From positions 95,211-159,210 of the forward strand of contig CAXAMN010001181.1 of NCBI GenBank assembly GCA_963970005.1: a stretch of DNA of 64,000 bases. Direction: 5' to 3'. Shown one piece after another: positions 51,147 through 62,369 of the stretch (the stretch's first letter is position 1; every line of letters starts with the position of its first letter). A program made the translations under genes and the position numbers. The notes under the pieces are model-generated. The model had not been told where the DNA came from. It ran no database searches and saw only the letters and a list, made by a program, of their open reading frames with translations. Origin of the DNA: Durusdinium trenchii (taxonomy: Eukaryota > Sar > Dinophyceae > Suessiales > Symbiodiniaceae).

Positions 51147-51999
51147 CAATCATCAACGATATCATAAGAATTACTCCTGACTTCCTGCTTTGCAGCGCCA
51201 CCATTTCTCACGCATAAACTTCCCAGGTCTGCCCATATGCAGCGGACCTCAAAGCTTCCTCCAAGGACTTGATCAGCTAGGCGGGATGTGAGGAGCTTCG
51301 TGCAGAACTTCGTTGAGAAAGCAAGACGTGGCTGGATCTGGTTGGCATGGTGAACCCAGAATGACAAAAATCATCATGTGCCTGACATGCTGATCAACCC
51401 GCAGTAGCTATGGTCAGGCTGATCTCCTTTGAGCCCGTCAGTGAGCCTGGCCTTAGAATACAGCGAATCATCAATGGTTGATCAAACGCCAACCGAATTT
51501 GACCCGACCAAACGCCAATCAGGCCCGAGCGCGTGAGCTGGGCTCATCTGTCCTGACCTTTTTTTTGTGCGCTGCATCTGATTGGCCACGCTTCTGACCT
51601 CACAGAGTTATATACGTGGCGTTAGATGTGCTACCCATCTTTTTCCATCTACCCCAGATTAATTGCTATTACTCGGGCCTGTGTCCATTTCATTTCTTCC
51701 TTGTAAGATTACATCATTAAATCCACGTATACATATATATATATAACATCTTTATCGAGCTGAAGCTCAAAGAATTACTTTTTCTTGTTTTCTTCCGTTT
51801 TTGTAGCGCCAGCTCCAAACAGTCGCAACAAGTTGAGATTCTGTCATATTCTGTCAACAAATTGATCAACAGGGAGTCAAGTTCTCTCCGTCCTTTGTTT
51901 TTTCTCACTCTGACTCCCCCACCCTCTTGTATAATTTCTTCCCGAATGAGTAGCGAAGGGTTCTCGTTTAACTCTGGGGGTCTGGGGGTGGAGCCTTGT

Positions 52000-53740
52000 T
52001 CGCGTCTCGTTGCCTGAGCGTTCGCAGCCGTTGTCAACCGTTCGCAACCGACCGCAGCCGTTCGTGGTAGGGCGCTAAGGCGCTGACGTTGGGGGAAGCT
52101 TTTGGAGAGGGTTCGGATGGAAACGTGACGTGTCAGATTCGTGTGAAGTAGCGAGGAAACGTGTGGAAACGTTTGATGTTGAAGTGTGGAGGAAAATTTT
52201 TCTGCGCAGGTGCAGCGTTTTATGAGATCCGCAGTTTTCTGCGTAACGACATTGGGATTGGCGTTTGGCTGTGACATTGCGATTTGCGGTTCAGGGTGTT
52301 GCTTCGAAGCGGTGTTTTCGTGACAAGTCTCAGCGGTGATTTTGGTGGATGGGAGTGTGCTCAGAACGCGTGGTGCAAATTTTGCTGAAGCAAACGTGAT
52401 ATGATTAATCTTGTCACTTGTCGTGGCAGGTGCAGGACTTTGCGTAGTTTTAGAACCCCCCTTCATTGTTAGGTTGGATGCTTTTAGAAGCATTTTATAG
52501 ACTTTGGGACCTATAAAATGCCTAGAGAGGGTGAGTTCTCTAAAAAAGGCCAAGCTGGGCAAAACGCATCCAAACTGTAAAATGGCATAATGGGGTAGGT
52601 GGATTCTGAACATCAACGCTAAAAATTGAACCAGCAGCAGGCCTATAAAGAACTTATGATGGGTTCACCATAGAATTTATACAACAAGCTCAGTCTTAAT
52701 GCAACGTGTGGATGCCAGCTGCCTATAAAAAATGCACTGACCAGGTGCCAGCATCAAGTCTAATTAATAAAAATCAAATCCTGCTATAAAATGCACCCTT
52801 GACCCTAACAGCCCCAAAATCAGTAAAGTTTGTAAAGTGCAAACATGGACCTCGCACCGCCAAAACAAAAAAAACACCAAATTCAGACTGTGCACCGCAT
52901 GGGCTCCCCTTAAAGTGAAACTCAAAATTGGTAAACTATAGCAGGCATTTTATAGGCGAACACCATGGCGGAAAATGCAGTTTTCGTGGCAGGCGCAGGG
53001 GCTTGTGAGGTTGCGAGGTGTGGCGGAGGTCATATTTCGTGGCAGGTGCAGTACTTTGTGCGTGTTCGGGTATGGGCGCGCAAATTTTCGTGGCAGGAGC
53101 AGGGAAGCGTGAGGTTGCGAGTTGTGGTGGGGGTGAATGTCGCTGTGACATTGGGATTGGTATGTGAGCGGGCGTTGTTGGGAGGGGGTGGAATCATGAA
53201 ACTTCTTGGCAGGGGTACTCGTTTTGGAGACTTGGACATGTGACTTTTGGGGGAAGTCTCGCGCGAAATGCTCGTTTTGGAAACTTGACGCGTGAATTTT
53301 GGAGGAAGTCTCGTGCGAAACGCTGTTGACCTCTGTGTAGCGCGGAGTGTGGTAGACATACGTGATGCCAAAGCCGTTTTGGGCCGACGGCGGAATCCAG
53401 CGGAAAAGAGATGTGGGGAGCCGAGCAGCGTTGAAGTCGGACGAGATGATGGCATGGGTGGATGCAGTTGCAACACACTTATGACCGGAGAGTTTAGGCT
53501 TGTGCACACAGGTTTTGTTCACGCCCCAGCAGAAAGCGTAGCGCCAGAGCGACCGACATGGCAGCACTTTCCGCAGCTGATGTCGTGGCAGCTCGGAGGT
53601 GCCAAAAGGCGAGCGTGTGGGGCATGGAGGAGTTGGCCTGAAGTTGTGGGTGGGTCTGAACAGAGAGCAAGACCTGCAACGCGTGGGCGGCTTGTGAAAA
53701 GTTCACGAGGGTTTTGGAATGTTTGAATGATCTAGTCACT
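52000..53740. repeat. G-rich region of diverged internal repeats
   Basis: Recurring words such as GTGGCAGG(T/C/A)GCAG (at least four times between 52,425 and 53,100), TGACATTGGGATTGG (52,247 and 53,148) and TCGTTTTGGA(G/A)ACTTG (53,219 and 53,272). Long overlapping open frames on both strands follow from this bias and are not convincing genes. Confidence 0.5.
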
Positions 53741-55682
53741 TCCGTTGTGAATGTGTGTTATGTATTTCATGTTGATGTAGGTGAGATGCAGCAACGCACG
53801 GTCTTGCATTCCTACTTACTACAAGACCAGCTGCCGCAGTTGTGGATTTCTCTGTGTTATGTGGACGGTTACCATTTTCAGGTGCTGATTTGAGATTTTT
53901 GGACAATGCAAACGTTTCTTCGTGATGTGGATCTGCCACAACCTTTACGTCATTGCCAAATTGCCTGATTTGAATGCAAAACGAAGACTGTTCATGAATG
54001 CTACGGAGCTTGGTGGTGGAGCCCCCAGCGCATGATGCTCCTTGTTTGCCTGCTCATGTGGCTGACGAGCCTCGACGTTAGCGAGCTGGAGCCGGAAAAA
54101 ATGATAAAAATGACGCCTTGAACATGTCTATTACGCAGGCAATCGATTTGAATATATCTATGAAGTTTCGTCAGCATACCGGGGTCAGGGGATGGAAGAG
54201 TCACGAGTGCTAGATGGCAGAGTCTCGAGTATGTTGTGCTTGTTATTGATTTGCTTCCCAATTTAAACCTTCAGTTTCTCATCATAACCGTGGAAGTTTC
54301 TCAAGAACACATACCATTGTGTAAAACAGAACATGTTGTTCGACTTGGACATATGTAGCTATTCGAACGTGTTTGCATTCGGGTTCGTGGGCTCCATATT
54401 GTGTTTTTGAATCCACCCTCTGGTGAGTTAATTGATCTTATTTCTTTTCTGAGTGATTTTGCACAACTTCTTATCATGCACCCCCAGGAACTTTGTGCAA
54501 CTTTAGGAACTGAATCCAAATAATGAATTCTCGAACTGAGAATGCCCTTGGATCACTGTCCTGAGGTAAGATGTATTCTGTTTAATCTCGTGTCTCTGCC
54601 GTGTCTCATTTAAGGGTCCCAAAGGTCCCGACAGTCTTTGGATCATCCTTGGCAGCCTCTGAAAGCTTTTCGGCATCAACGAGCGCTTGCTCTTTCCTGG
54701 AGCTCAGAACATGCTCAAACGTTTTCTACTTAAACACAATTTCTTTAAGTTGATTGTGGATTTATGCAAATGTGTCACATTTCTTGGAAGCCCATTTCTC
54801 ATGAAATCACTCTTGGCTTTCAAGCACTTCCGATGCTTCCTGCACTTTCATTCTCGAACCCAATTTTTTGCCCAGCCACGATGTGCGCGAAGGCCCGCGG
54901 ATGCACATGACACCTGCGAGCGATCAGGATGTCACATGTTGCGCGCAAAACGGAGCAGGATACCGTCCGCCTTGGCATCCCTTGTGACAACTCGATACTA
55001 GGCAAAAACAAGAAGTTAGTGACGACAATCGTGGGCGCTTCAAGGCTTCCACGTGGACTCCAGACCAGACACGATTGGAGACGCTCTGCAAAGCATCAAA
55101 GCCCGAAGCACCACCATTAAGTACTGACTATGCTTGGCATGCCCAACTTGCCCTTTTTGGGGTGTTGCGCAAACCGCTGATCACCCAGGTATGTGTTGTG
55201 GTATAGCACGACATCATGCTACGGGCACGGGGAAGCCGAGGGTGCATGAGAATGAGTGGACGAAACAATGATGGTAATTGTATTGTTTGGATCTGTTTGG
55301 CATTTCATTGGTGAACTCAATCGCACTTCTTGAACTCATTTTCTCACACATATGGAGAAAAATGGAGCGCGTGGGGCATTTGCCGCTAGGTTGGTGTTTC
55401 TCGGGTCCAGGTCCAGGGAGCACAGGGCAACCTGCCCTTTGTGGAAGCCTAGCAAGCCTAGTGTACACTAAAGGCTAATTACGTTTGGAATAGTGGGACT
55501 TGCCAAACGTGGGGTTTGGAATAGTGTCTAATCTGATTTCGTTACAGGTGACTCAGGTGACCGGTCTTGACCGACAAAACGCCCGAGTCCCGCACGAGGC
55601 CGACCAGAATGGTTGACCGCATCCCGACCCCCCCTGGATGGCGGTGAGCTCGCAATGGGTAAAGATAAAGTAGTAAGATATT

Positions 55683-55806
55683 TAATAGTTTCTTGTTACA
55701 AGTAGTACTACTAGTAGTAATAGCCTCCAACCTACTAGCGATGGCCTCCTAGCTACTAGTAGCTATTTGCTACTAGTAGTAATTAATGTCTTTGTTACTA
55801 GGAAGA
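55683..55806. repeat. Dispersed CTAGTAG-type repeat cluster
   Basis: Dense TACTAGTAGTA, CCTACTAGCGATGGCC and AGCTACTAGTAGC words; diverged copies of the same family. Confidence 0.65.
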
Positions 55807-56689
55807 ATGGTAGAGAAAAGGGTGCGGAATAAACACTGACAAATACATATGACAGGTCTGGACTCTGGACGGTCTTAAGGAAAAAATAGGAAACGGCAAA
55901 GGAAAGTGAAGTGCTAAGTAAGGGGTAAGTTGTGTCCAACACACAGTGCAAGTTGACGAGTTAGATGCAAGCAACCCCAGCATGAGAATATGAAGCATAC
56001 ATATATATATATATATATACAGATTCTGCGTATGTTCAATGAATACTGGCTGACACCATTCTAAATTCGAAGCCAACATGGCCCTCCCAATTCCTGCGGT
56101 ACAAAGATTTCCGCTTGGTAGGTAGGATCCCCAGTGTTCATGGGCATGCCAGTTCGCACCTGAGAAACTCTGACGCTGCCCACGGTCGAATATCCAAGAA
56201 AAGATTGAAGGTCTAAATAAAGGCCCATAAAACAAAGCAACCAAATAAAGTACACAATTGACATTATCAATGAGAACATTGTACAGTAGAGGTCCACGGA
56301 ATAGAATGACAATGAATAAGTCATTTTGATATGGCACTTCCTTCCTTGATTGACCTTGATTGTACAGTACTCGGCTCCCAGCTATGGCCACGTTCGTCTC
56401 CATTTCGCCCTGACTACAGCTTATGTGCACTCATACGTTTGGTTTCTTTCTTTGGACCTTTTTGCCTCCGACCTTCCGTTCATCCTTGCTTTCGCACAGA
56501 GTGTGCTTTCTCGTGCTTTCTCCGTGTTGTCTTTGGCTTTTAGCCGTTCAACAGCTTACACGGCTTACACAGCTACACATTTTGCAGCACAATCTTGGGC
56601 ATCTGCGGTGTCACCATGCTCGATGACTTTAGCCTTTGCTGTCGGCATTTTGTGCTCAAAATCTGGAGAATCGTGTTGAATGAATAAAG

Positions 56690-57027
56690 ACTGTGAAAAC
56701 ATGTGAATGCGGGGTCTGAAATGCTGGAGGAGGAGCAGGAGGACTCTTCAACGATTCAACGTTTTCAACCTTCTCAGCCTTCGTCTTGTCCTTTTCACCA
56801 GATGCTGCTTTCTCAGCCGCCTCCCGCAAAGTAAAAAAATAGCTATATAGTGACTTCGCAACAAGCAACGGACCTGTCAGTAACTTCTTGTTCCTCGTTG
56901 AGACTCTCTGACTGAGTTCAGCCTCACGCGACTTGAGTTTTGCCACTGGCGATCGGGATCTACTCTTTCTTCTGCTTCTCCTAGGCGACCTTCCAGGTTT
57001 GGAGGTTGAAGCGGCAAGCCTTGGCAA
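56690..57027 (-). CDS. Possible SR-rich protein exons
   Basis: The first part encodes SKPGRSPRRSRRKSRSRSPV and KSREAELSQR, an arginine/serine stretch typical of splicing-related SR proteins. After a probable short intron ending GGGAG|G near 56,825 comes EKAASGEKDKTKAEKVENVE and a Pro-rich part. No RNA-recognition motif is in view. Boundaries approximate; a second frame also runs through the first part. Confidence 0.35.
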
Positions 57028-57239
57028 ATGCCTTGACCCTGAACAAATCCTCTGGCCATTCTATCATTTTCTGTCTAATTCATTCAGTATGCCCTGCAGC
57101 ATGAACTGTTCTCTTTGCGTCATTCTTGACTTTCAAGAAGAACTAACTAACCAACGCCGTCCAGAATGGGCCTGGAGATTGCATTATTTCTTCCAGGCTT
57201 TCGACCTCAAACATCCAAAAGGAACCGCTTGACAAGACA

Positions 57240-60100
57240 GACTGCACTACATCTACAAACTATTCATTCCTTTGGCTATTGATTTAATCTATTGGCAAGT
57301 TTTAAAATATGTTTCTCCTTGTTTCTCTTGGCCAATGGAACTGCACAGCTGCAAACACATTATATAGATATGTAACACATGGGAGAGTGGGAGGTGCGCC
57401 AACAACAGCTGCCGGTCCAACACTTTTTGCGTTGCAGTCGGGCCTATGGTAATGTGTGCGACCAGCACGGTCTTCTAAATGATTTAAAAGGAAGGCATCA
57501 CACAGCGCAGCCAGATCACACATATGCACTTTTGCGCCTTTCGAACCTCTGCCAACTGGGTCTGGATTGCAGGTGTGCGTAACTAACACACTTGCGCTTG
57601 TTTGCGTACACTTGCCGCGATGGAGCCTATGCTACTGTACAAACTCAAAGCAAACAAGGACTTTGTACATTTTCCCTTCTCCTCCCGTAGGCGCACTGAC
57701 ACAAACTTATGCGAGCTTATGTTTGCTTGTCTCTTGTCGTGTTGTCGGTGTTCATATTTATTTGATGTTGTGATTGCGTGTTTTCACTGCGATGGCTTGT
57801 TGAGTTTGATGTCTGCTATATTATGTTTATGTTGTCTTGATAGTCATTGGACTGGCCACGCGCTCACCGACGCGCTGAAGCAGCAAAGGTCGCAATAGGT
57901 GTAGCTCCTCAAATCCAGTCGGGTGCGAAAAAATATCACAAGTTGCCACATCTCCATCCCTTCCTAACGACCCACGGCTGGTTTTCGTAATACTCTAGCC
58001 TTTGATCCAAAAAGCACATTTTCTAGTTCTTAGTGAACGCTCATTCTTTGACGGATCACCCAATGGTTCATGTTTTACTGATAACTTATGTGCATTCTGC
58101 TTGTCATTACAGTGAGACAGCCTAGTAAGCAGTTGGGTCTGGGGGAACACACAAGACTGTACAGCAACAAAGTTACATATATACCTGTAGATCTCTATAG
58201 CAGTATTTCGGTGAATGCCCCTCTGTACACTGTATATACTCATGCTAGACATGCTACACAAATACGTCTTTATTCAGATTCTAGGCTTCTATTCTGGTGC
58301 AAAAAGAAAACAAGAACCTGTTGTCAAACAGCATGGCTCTAGAATAGAATAGAACAAATAGAGAGAGATATATATATATATACATACTCGTGTCATTTGG
58401 GTCACCACAGCAATTTTGGCAAGCCCGTGTACAAACAGCGCCTTTGTAGCAACCAAAACTGTTGTGGAAGCTGCGCAGCACATCCATAGCCCATGGCTGG
58501 ATATCTAAGCCCATTCTTTGCAGCCATGCAATGCATTGCCATGCTACCTCTGAAGCGATGCTTGTCAAGCTCATCGATCACATTGCCTTTCTTGGCTGTT
58601 TCGGGGCTAGGAATTTTTGTGGGGGGAATATCGCACCGCCATCCCAACAAATTTGATGGCAATCTTTCGGTTGTCATCAGGCAAGCACTTTGGAATCACA
58701 TGCGCAAAACGTCACATCTTTCAAACGCTTTCAGAAACACGCAAACAAACGAGAGCTGAGCTGCACAGCGTCACCCGGCTCAGCAAGGCGCACATTTTCA
58801 GGCACCGTGCGGCAGTCAAATCAGCTTGCCAAAGAAGCGATGCTACAGTTGCAGGGCTCTGCCTGGCAAAACACCCCACAGGCCCCACACCTCTGACCTC
58901 TGCAGTTTCTCGACTAGAGCAATGTGCAATCGACTTCGAGCATGGTTTTCGAACGTGCCTAGAGGCTGCATCGCAGGCCAACGCATTCACCAAAACATCT
59001 GCAAACTGCCGGGAGAGTTGCAAGGAACCCAGAAGTCCTTAGCAAAATGGGGCAGTGATGTTTCAGGGCCTCAAGCTGGTGAAGATCTCGTGCTTCCCAG
59101 CTTGCACAATTGCAAACATCAGAAAAAAAAGTAAAGGATGGAATAGCCGGGAAAGCATGAACATTGTAGAACCCGGCTGATGCTGTGAACAAAGCTGCGC
59201 TGCCGCTGCATGGTGTTTGACTAGCGTTCTATTTGTCCTGATGCCTAGGGATGACCAGTGCCAACAAACCACGAACGCAAAGAAAGCAACGCAGCGCAGT
59301 CTGCAGGTTCAAAGTACTCTCTCACCTCTCTCGAAAAATCTCAACGTGCTTGTGAGAGTTTCATGATGCACTAGCGCCGAACAATCGATGAACTGTGAAT
59401 GTTAAAGCCCTCCATTTTCACTATACCGCTATTCATGTATGCAATTGTGCGCAACACTCGAGCAAAGTGGCTACAAAACCATGTTCCCGTGTCTGCCAAG
59501 TCGACCGAAAATGGATCCCACCGCATTTGTCTGCTCTCATGTTTCACAAGCTCTTGCACAAGCATAAGTTGAAAAGTCAATTCCTTGCATTTTTTTGACC
59601 TTCAGGCCTTCAGGAGGCCTTTTTCTTCATCTCTCTTCCTTGCTTTCGGTCATGTTTGCCTTCCTCCAGTCAAGGCGGCTTCTTTCAATGAGAAGAGCAT
59701 CCAAAAAGAGGAACACTAGTGCAAAAGACAAGAAAGACTTGTAACTTGTATGTTCGTAGCAATGGGATGCAATGGGTGTCAAGAAACATTTTTGAGAAAG
59801 GGCCAACAAAGGCTACTAGGAGCAAGGACGCTACTAGGGGCTCCTGGCCTTACTACTAGGAACAAGAAGCTACTAGGGGGCCCTGGCATCGCTACTAGGA
59901 GCAGGGACGCTACTAGGGCCAACAGTAAGGTCCAGAGGTCAAAAAACAAAGAGAGAGAGAGAGAGAATGTGAGAAGGAAAGCATGACACTCGAACGATGA
60001 GATGTAAAATACATCAACAACGGATAAACTGATCAGACCATACAAGCAACTGTGGAACACATATGCACATGGCAAGGCAAATGAATGGATCAAAACTAGA
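57240..60100. other. Gene-poor stretch
   Basis: A 141-codon plus-strand frame at 58,617-59,042 is the longest; its middle (TSAVSRLEQCAIDFEHGFRT) could be coding, but the opposite strand is open as well and no splice pair decides. An (AT)n run lies at 58,369-58,382 and a (GA)n run at 59,950-59,968. Confidence 0.35.
59809..59928. repeat. Dispersed CTAGTAG-type repeat cluster
   Basis: Three consecutive units in reverse orientation to the 62.4-63.4 kb array (AGCAAGGACGCTACTAGGGG, CTCCTGGCCTTACTACTAGG), close to its consensus. Confidence 0.8.
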
Positions 60101-60169
60101 AGCATGGTGATCAACACATGCTAACAAATATTGAAAGGTTTTGCACATGCAAGACCTGCAAGACCTTGG

Positions 60170-60380
60170 AGTACAGTGTACAGTATCTTGGAGTGTCTTG
60201 CTTATCAGTGCCAGGTTGCTCAAGACTCGCCGCCATTGGCGGCAAGTGCCGCAAGAGCTCTGGGCTGCGGCCACTTCAGTAGCATCTGGATGATGAGGAA
60301 GCACCACCAAAGCCAAACGCCAATCATTGCAAGCACTGAGGAAAGCACTGAGGAAAGCGCTTTCAGAGAGGCCAAAAGTC
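60170..60380 (-). CDS. PPR-like exon
   Basis: Follows an ACTTGCAG|G acceptor. The peptide (SAFLSAFLSACNDWRLALVV, EVAAAQSSCGTCRQWRRVLS) has the A-x-x-S-x-C-x-x-x-x-x-W-x-x-A/V-L pattern of dinoflagellate pentatricopeptide repeats. A 14-base local duplication sits near its start. PPR proteins bind RNA, mostly in organelles. The 3' limit is uncertain (the frame is open to about 60,014). Confidence 0.45.
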
Positions 60381-60483
60381 CTGCAAGTTCCAATGGCCCG
60401 TCTCAAGCTTGGCCACGTTAGATTTGTGCTTAGAGTTGTTTGCAACATCCGCATGATTCTCCAAACAATTTCCTTAACAAATT

Positions 60484-60546
60484 GGAGCAAGGACGCTACT
60501 AGGGGCTCCTGGCCGTACTACTAGGAGCATGAAGCTACTAGGAGCT
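60484..60546. repeat. Dispersed CTAGTAG-type repeat
   Basis: One and a half units close to the 40-bp consensus, in reverse orientation, inside an intron of the PPR-like gene. Confidence 0.8.
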
Positions 60547-60573
60547 TGAAATTTTCTCACTTTTCTTCCAGAC

Positions 60574-60661
60574 CTGGCGAGGTCACAAATCCGTCGCCAG
60601 TGACCGCCTGGAGCCAATGCTCCAAGAACCATCATTTCAGAGCCAAAGCTGCTGCTGCGGC
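60574..60661 (-). CDS. PPR-like exon
   Basis: 88 bp between a CTTGGCAG|G acceptor and a CGCCAG|GTCTGG donor. The only open frame encodes SEMMVLGALAPGGHWRRICD, compatible with part of a pentatricopeptide helix pair. Lies between the exons at 60,866 and 60,380 on the same strand. Confidence 0.4.
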
Positions 60662-60865
60662 CTGCCAAGAGCGCAGCGCAAAGGCTCAACCCTTCTTTGT
60701 GCCAAAGAAACTCTCACACGTGCCGATGTCCTGGACAAGAGGCATAACTTCATTCTTTTTCCATGTTTTCCACTTGGCACAATAGCACACACTAGACAAA
60801 TCAACCTAGGCATAATTGCACACAAATAGAGACACGGTTAGAGACACGCTTCGCTCCCAACGTGC

Positions 60866-61046
60866 CTGGATTGACTCTGGCTGCTCTGGTTGAAGCTCGT
60901 GTCAAGAATCCCAGTGAAGTTTTCCATAAGTTCTCCTGTTTGAGGGCGGCAAGGGCCGCACTATAACTGATGTGATCTGGATGAACTCGAGCCATTGTTG
61001 CCCCCTGCCACAACTTGACAGGCCACTGCTGAGGCACTTTTGACAT
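60866..61046 (-). CDS. First exon of PPR-like protein
   Basis: ATG at 61,046, in frame with VHPDHISYSAALAALKQENL and LWKTSLGFLTRA. The PD-x-I-S-Y-S-A-A-L-A-A-x-K-x-x-x-x-W pattern is a clear pentatricopeptide repeat of the kind abundant in dinoflagellates. A TCTGTAG lies four bases before the ATG and could be a spliced-leader acceptor. The exon ends at a GC donor (CCAG|GCACG) near 60,865. The ATG is only 78 bases from the stop of the immunophilin gene upstream. Likely role: organellar RNA binding, by family. Confidence 0.5.
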
Positions 61047-61123
61047 GCCCTACAGACTGACTCTCTCTCTCTCTCTCGTCAGGAAAGCAAGAAAAAGCGA
61101 GCAAGCTTTTCTGGCTGCACAGG

Positions 61124-61825
61124 TCAGGATGGAAACTCGCCACACGCAACTATCATGATCTCCTTCACTGGCCAGTCAGGATACTCAGTTTCCACCACCT
61201 CTATAGCATCAAGTGCTTGCATTCCATCAAGAATCTCTCCAAAAACAACATTCTTCTTATCAAGCTCAGGTAAAGAACGTAATGTAAACATAAACTTTGA
61301 GTTGTTGGTGTTTGGGCCATGGTTCACCATCGACAGCAGGCCACGCTTGTGATGTGAATCTTGAAAGTTTTCATCTTCAAAGGTAGGTCCATAGATTGAC
61401 TCTCCACCAGTCCCATTGAACTTCACAATGTCTCCAGCCTCCAACAGGTTTCGAGGGATCACCTTATGTATCAAAGTCCTTTTGAAATGCAATTGGACCT
61501 TTCCGTTCTCATTTTTCCCTCGTTCTCCGGTGCACAGGCAACGGAAGTTCTCAGCTGTCTTGGGCACCGTGTCGCTGTACAATGCAATCGTGAGTCGGTA
61601 CACACGTGCAGCATCGCTTTGAATTTGCACATCCAACCAGACTTTCGGCAACTTCTGTAGATCGCGACTGCTTTTTGGCTGTTCTGGTGCTTTGCCAAAG
61701 ATTCCTCCAAAGGCGTTTTTGTGCCATTGGGCACTTTCGCTGAGTCTATTTCGGCACTCCTCCAGTCGAGCTCGGATTTCCGCATTGGGAGCGCTTTGGA
61801 ACGCCTCAAAGCTGAGACCAGGAAG
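61124..61825 (-). CDS. Dual-family immunophilin: end of TPR region and cyclophilin domain
   Basis: The exon begins with a helical linker (EIRARLEECRNRLSESAQWH) after a GGCAG acceptor, then a full cyclophilin fold: TVPKTAENFRCLCTGERG, FNGTGGESIYGPTFEDENF, LLSMVNHGPNTNNSKFMFTL, VVFGEILDGMQALDAIE, ending VACGEFPS and a stop at 61,124. Lined up by eye with human cyclophilin A, the catalytic Arg55 is Lys, Phe60 is Asn, Gln63 is Glu, Phe113 is Met, Trp121 is not Trp and His126 is Asn. The fold is kept, but prolyl isomerase activity and cyclosporin binding are doubtful. Together with the TPR and FKBP exons this is a TPR-bridged immunophilin. Confidence 0.9.
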   Translation of the reverse strand, partial: LPGLSFEAFQSAPNAEIRARLEECRNRLSESAQWHKNAFGGIFGKAPEQPKSSRDLQKLPKVWLDVQIQSDAARVYRLTIALYSDTVPKTAENFRCLCTGERGKNENGKVQLHFKRTLIHKVIPRNLLEAGDIVKFNGTGGESIYGPTFEDENFQDSHHKRGLLSMVNHGPNTNNSKFMFTLRSLPELDKKNVVFGEILDGMQALDAIEVVETEYPDWPVKEIMIVACGEFPS

Positions 61826-61923
61826 CTGCCACGCTTTGTTTTGAACTTTGACATTAAAATTGTTTACGTAGTTGACACTTACATGTTGAGAATCAACAAA
61901 GCAGTCTCTTTTGCCATCTAGGC

Positions 61924-62300
61924 CTTCAGCAAATCAGTCTTTGCCTCTTCCACAAATCCCAGTTTCAACTGGGCTAGGCCACGTCGATACAATGCCTTGC
62001 AGTTCATGGCGTCAATGTCAAGGGCACTAGATGCATTCTTGATAGCCACAGCATAGTCCTCATTCTTCAAGTTGCACTGTGCCAAATTTAGAAAACATGA
62101 AAGTTGAAGCTCCTCCAGCTCCCGCAAGATACCGACCGAAACTTGAGACTTCGTAAGCTTCTGGATCAGCATCAAAGATTCTTGGTAAGCTTTCTGAGCA
62201 GCTTGAACTTCCCCAAGTTGAAGCAATTTGTTACCTCGCTCTTTGGCTTCACTTGCTCGACTTGTGCCAGGCATTGCGAGGCCCCCGGCCATTGCGGACC
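61924..62300 (-). CDS. Dual-family immunophilin: TPR exon
   Basis: Encodes SEAKERGNKLLQLGEVQAAQ, then LQLSCFLNLAQCNLKNEDYA, and CKALYRRGLAQLKLGFVEEA: TPR helices in the arrangement of FKBP51/52 and Cyp40, including the N and K/R positions of the carboxylate clamp that binds Hsp90/Hsp70 tails (GN, N, K-x-x-x-R). The Gly/Pro-rich N-terminal limit is uncertain. The exon ends at LLK before a GC donor (61,923-61,922); a stop follows one codon later, so splicing is needed. The 98-bp intron joins in phase to the cyclophilin exon. Confidence 0.85.
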
Positions 62301-62369
62301 CGGTGGACTTTGGCGGACTTGGTCCTGGACATGGAACAGCACAGTCGAAGGATCAAAGTTTGGCCAAGC

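Larger units (their letters stand above)
50110..56680. other. Gene-poor stretch with repeats
   Basis: No confident exon in 6.5 kb. It holds CTAGTAG-type repeats (51,066-51,146; 55,683-55,806), a G-rich region of diverged internal repeats (52,000-53,740), CTATAAAATGC-type motifs (52,490-52,950) and an (AT)n run at 56,000-56,019. A weak minus-strand exon candidate with VRTGMPMNTGDPTYQAEIFV lies near 56,080-56,160. Confidence 0.4.

Noticed and set aside
52950-53567. 205-codon minus-strand frame and overlapping 159-codon frame
   Set aside because: Both follow from base bias and internal repeats; rich in His/Pro/Ser/Thr without domain pattern.
55798-56430. 210-codon minus-strand frame with hydrophobic parts
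   Set aside because: Runs through an (AT)n tract read as YIYIYI; only a 30-codon part between splice-like signals looks coding.
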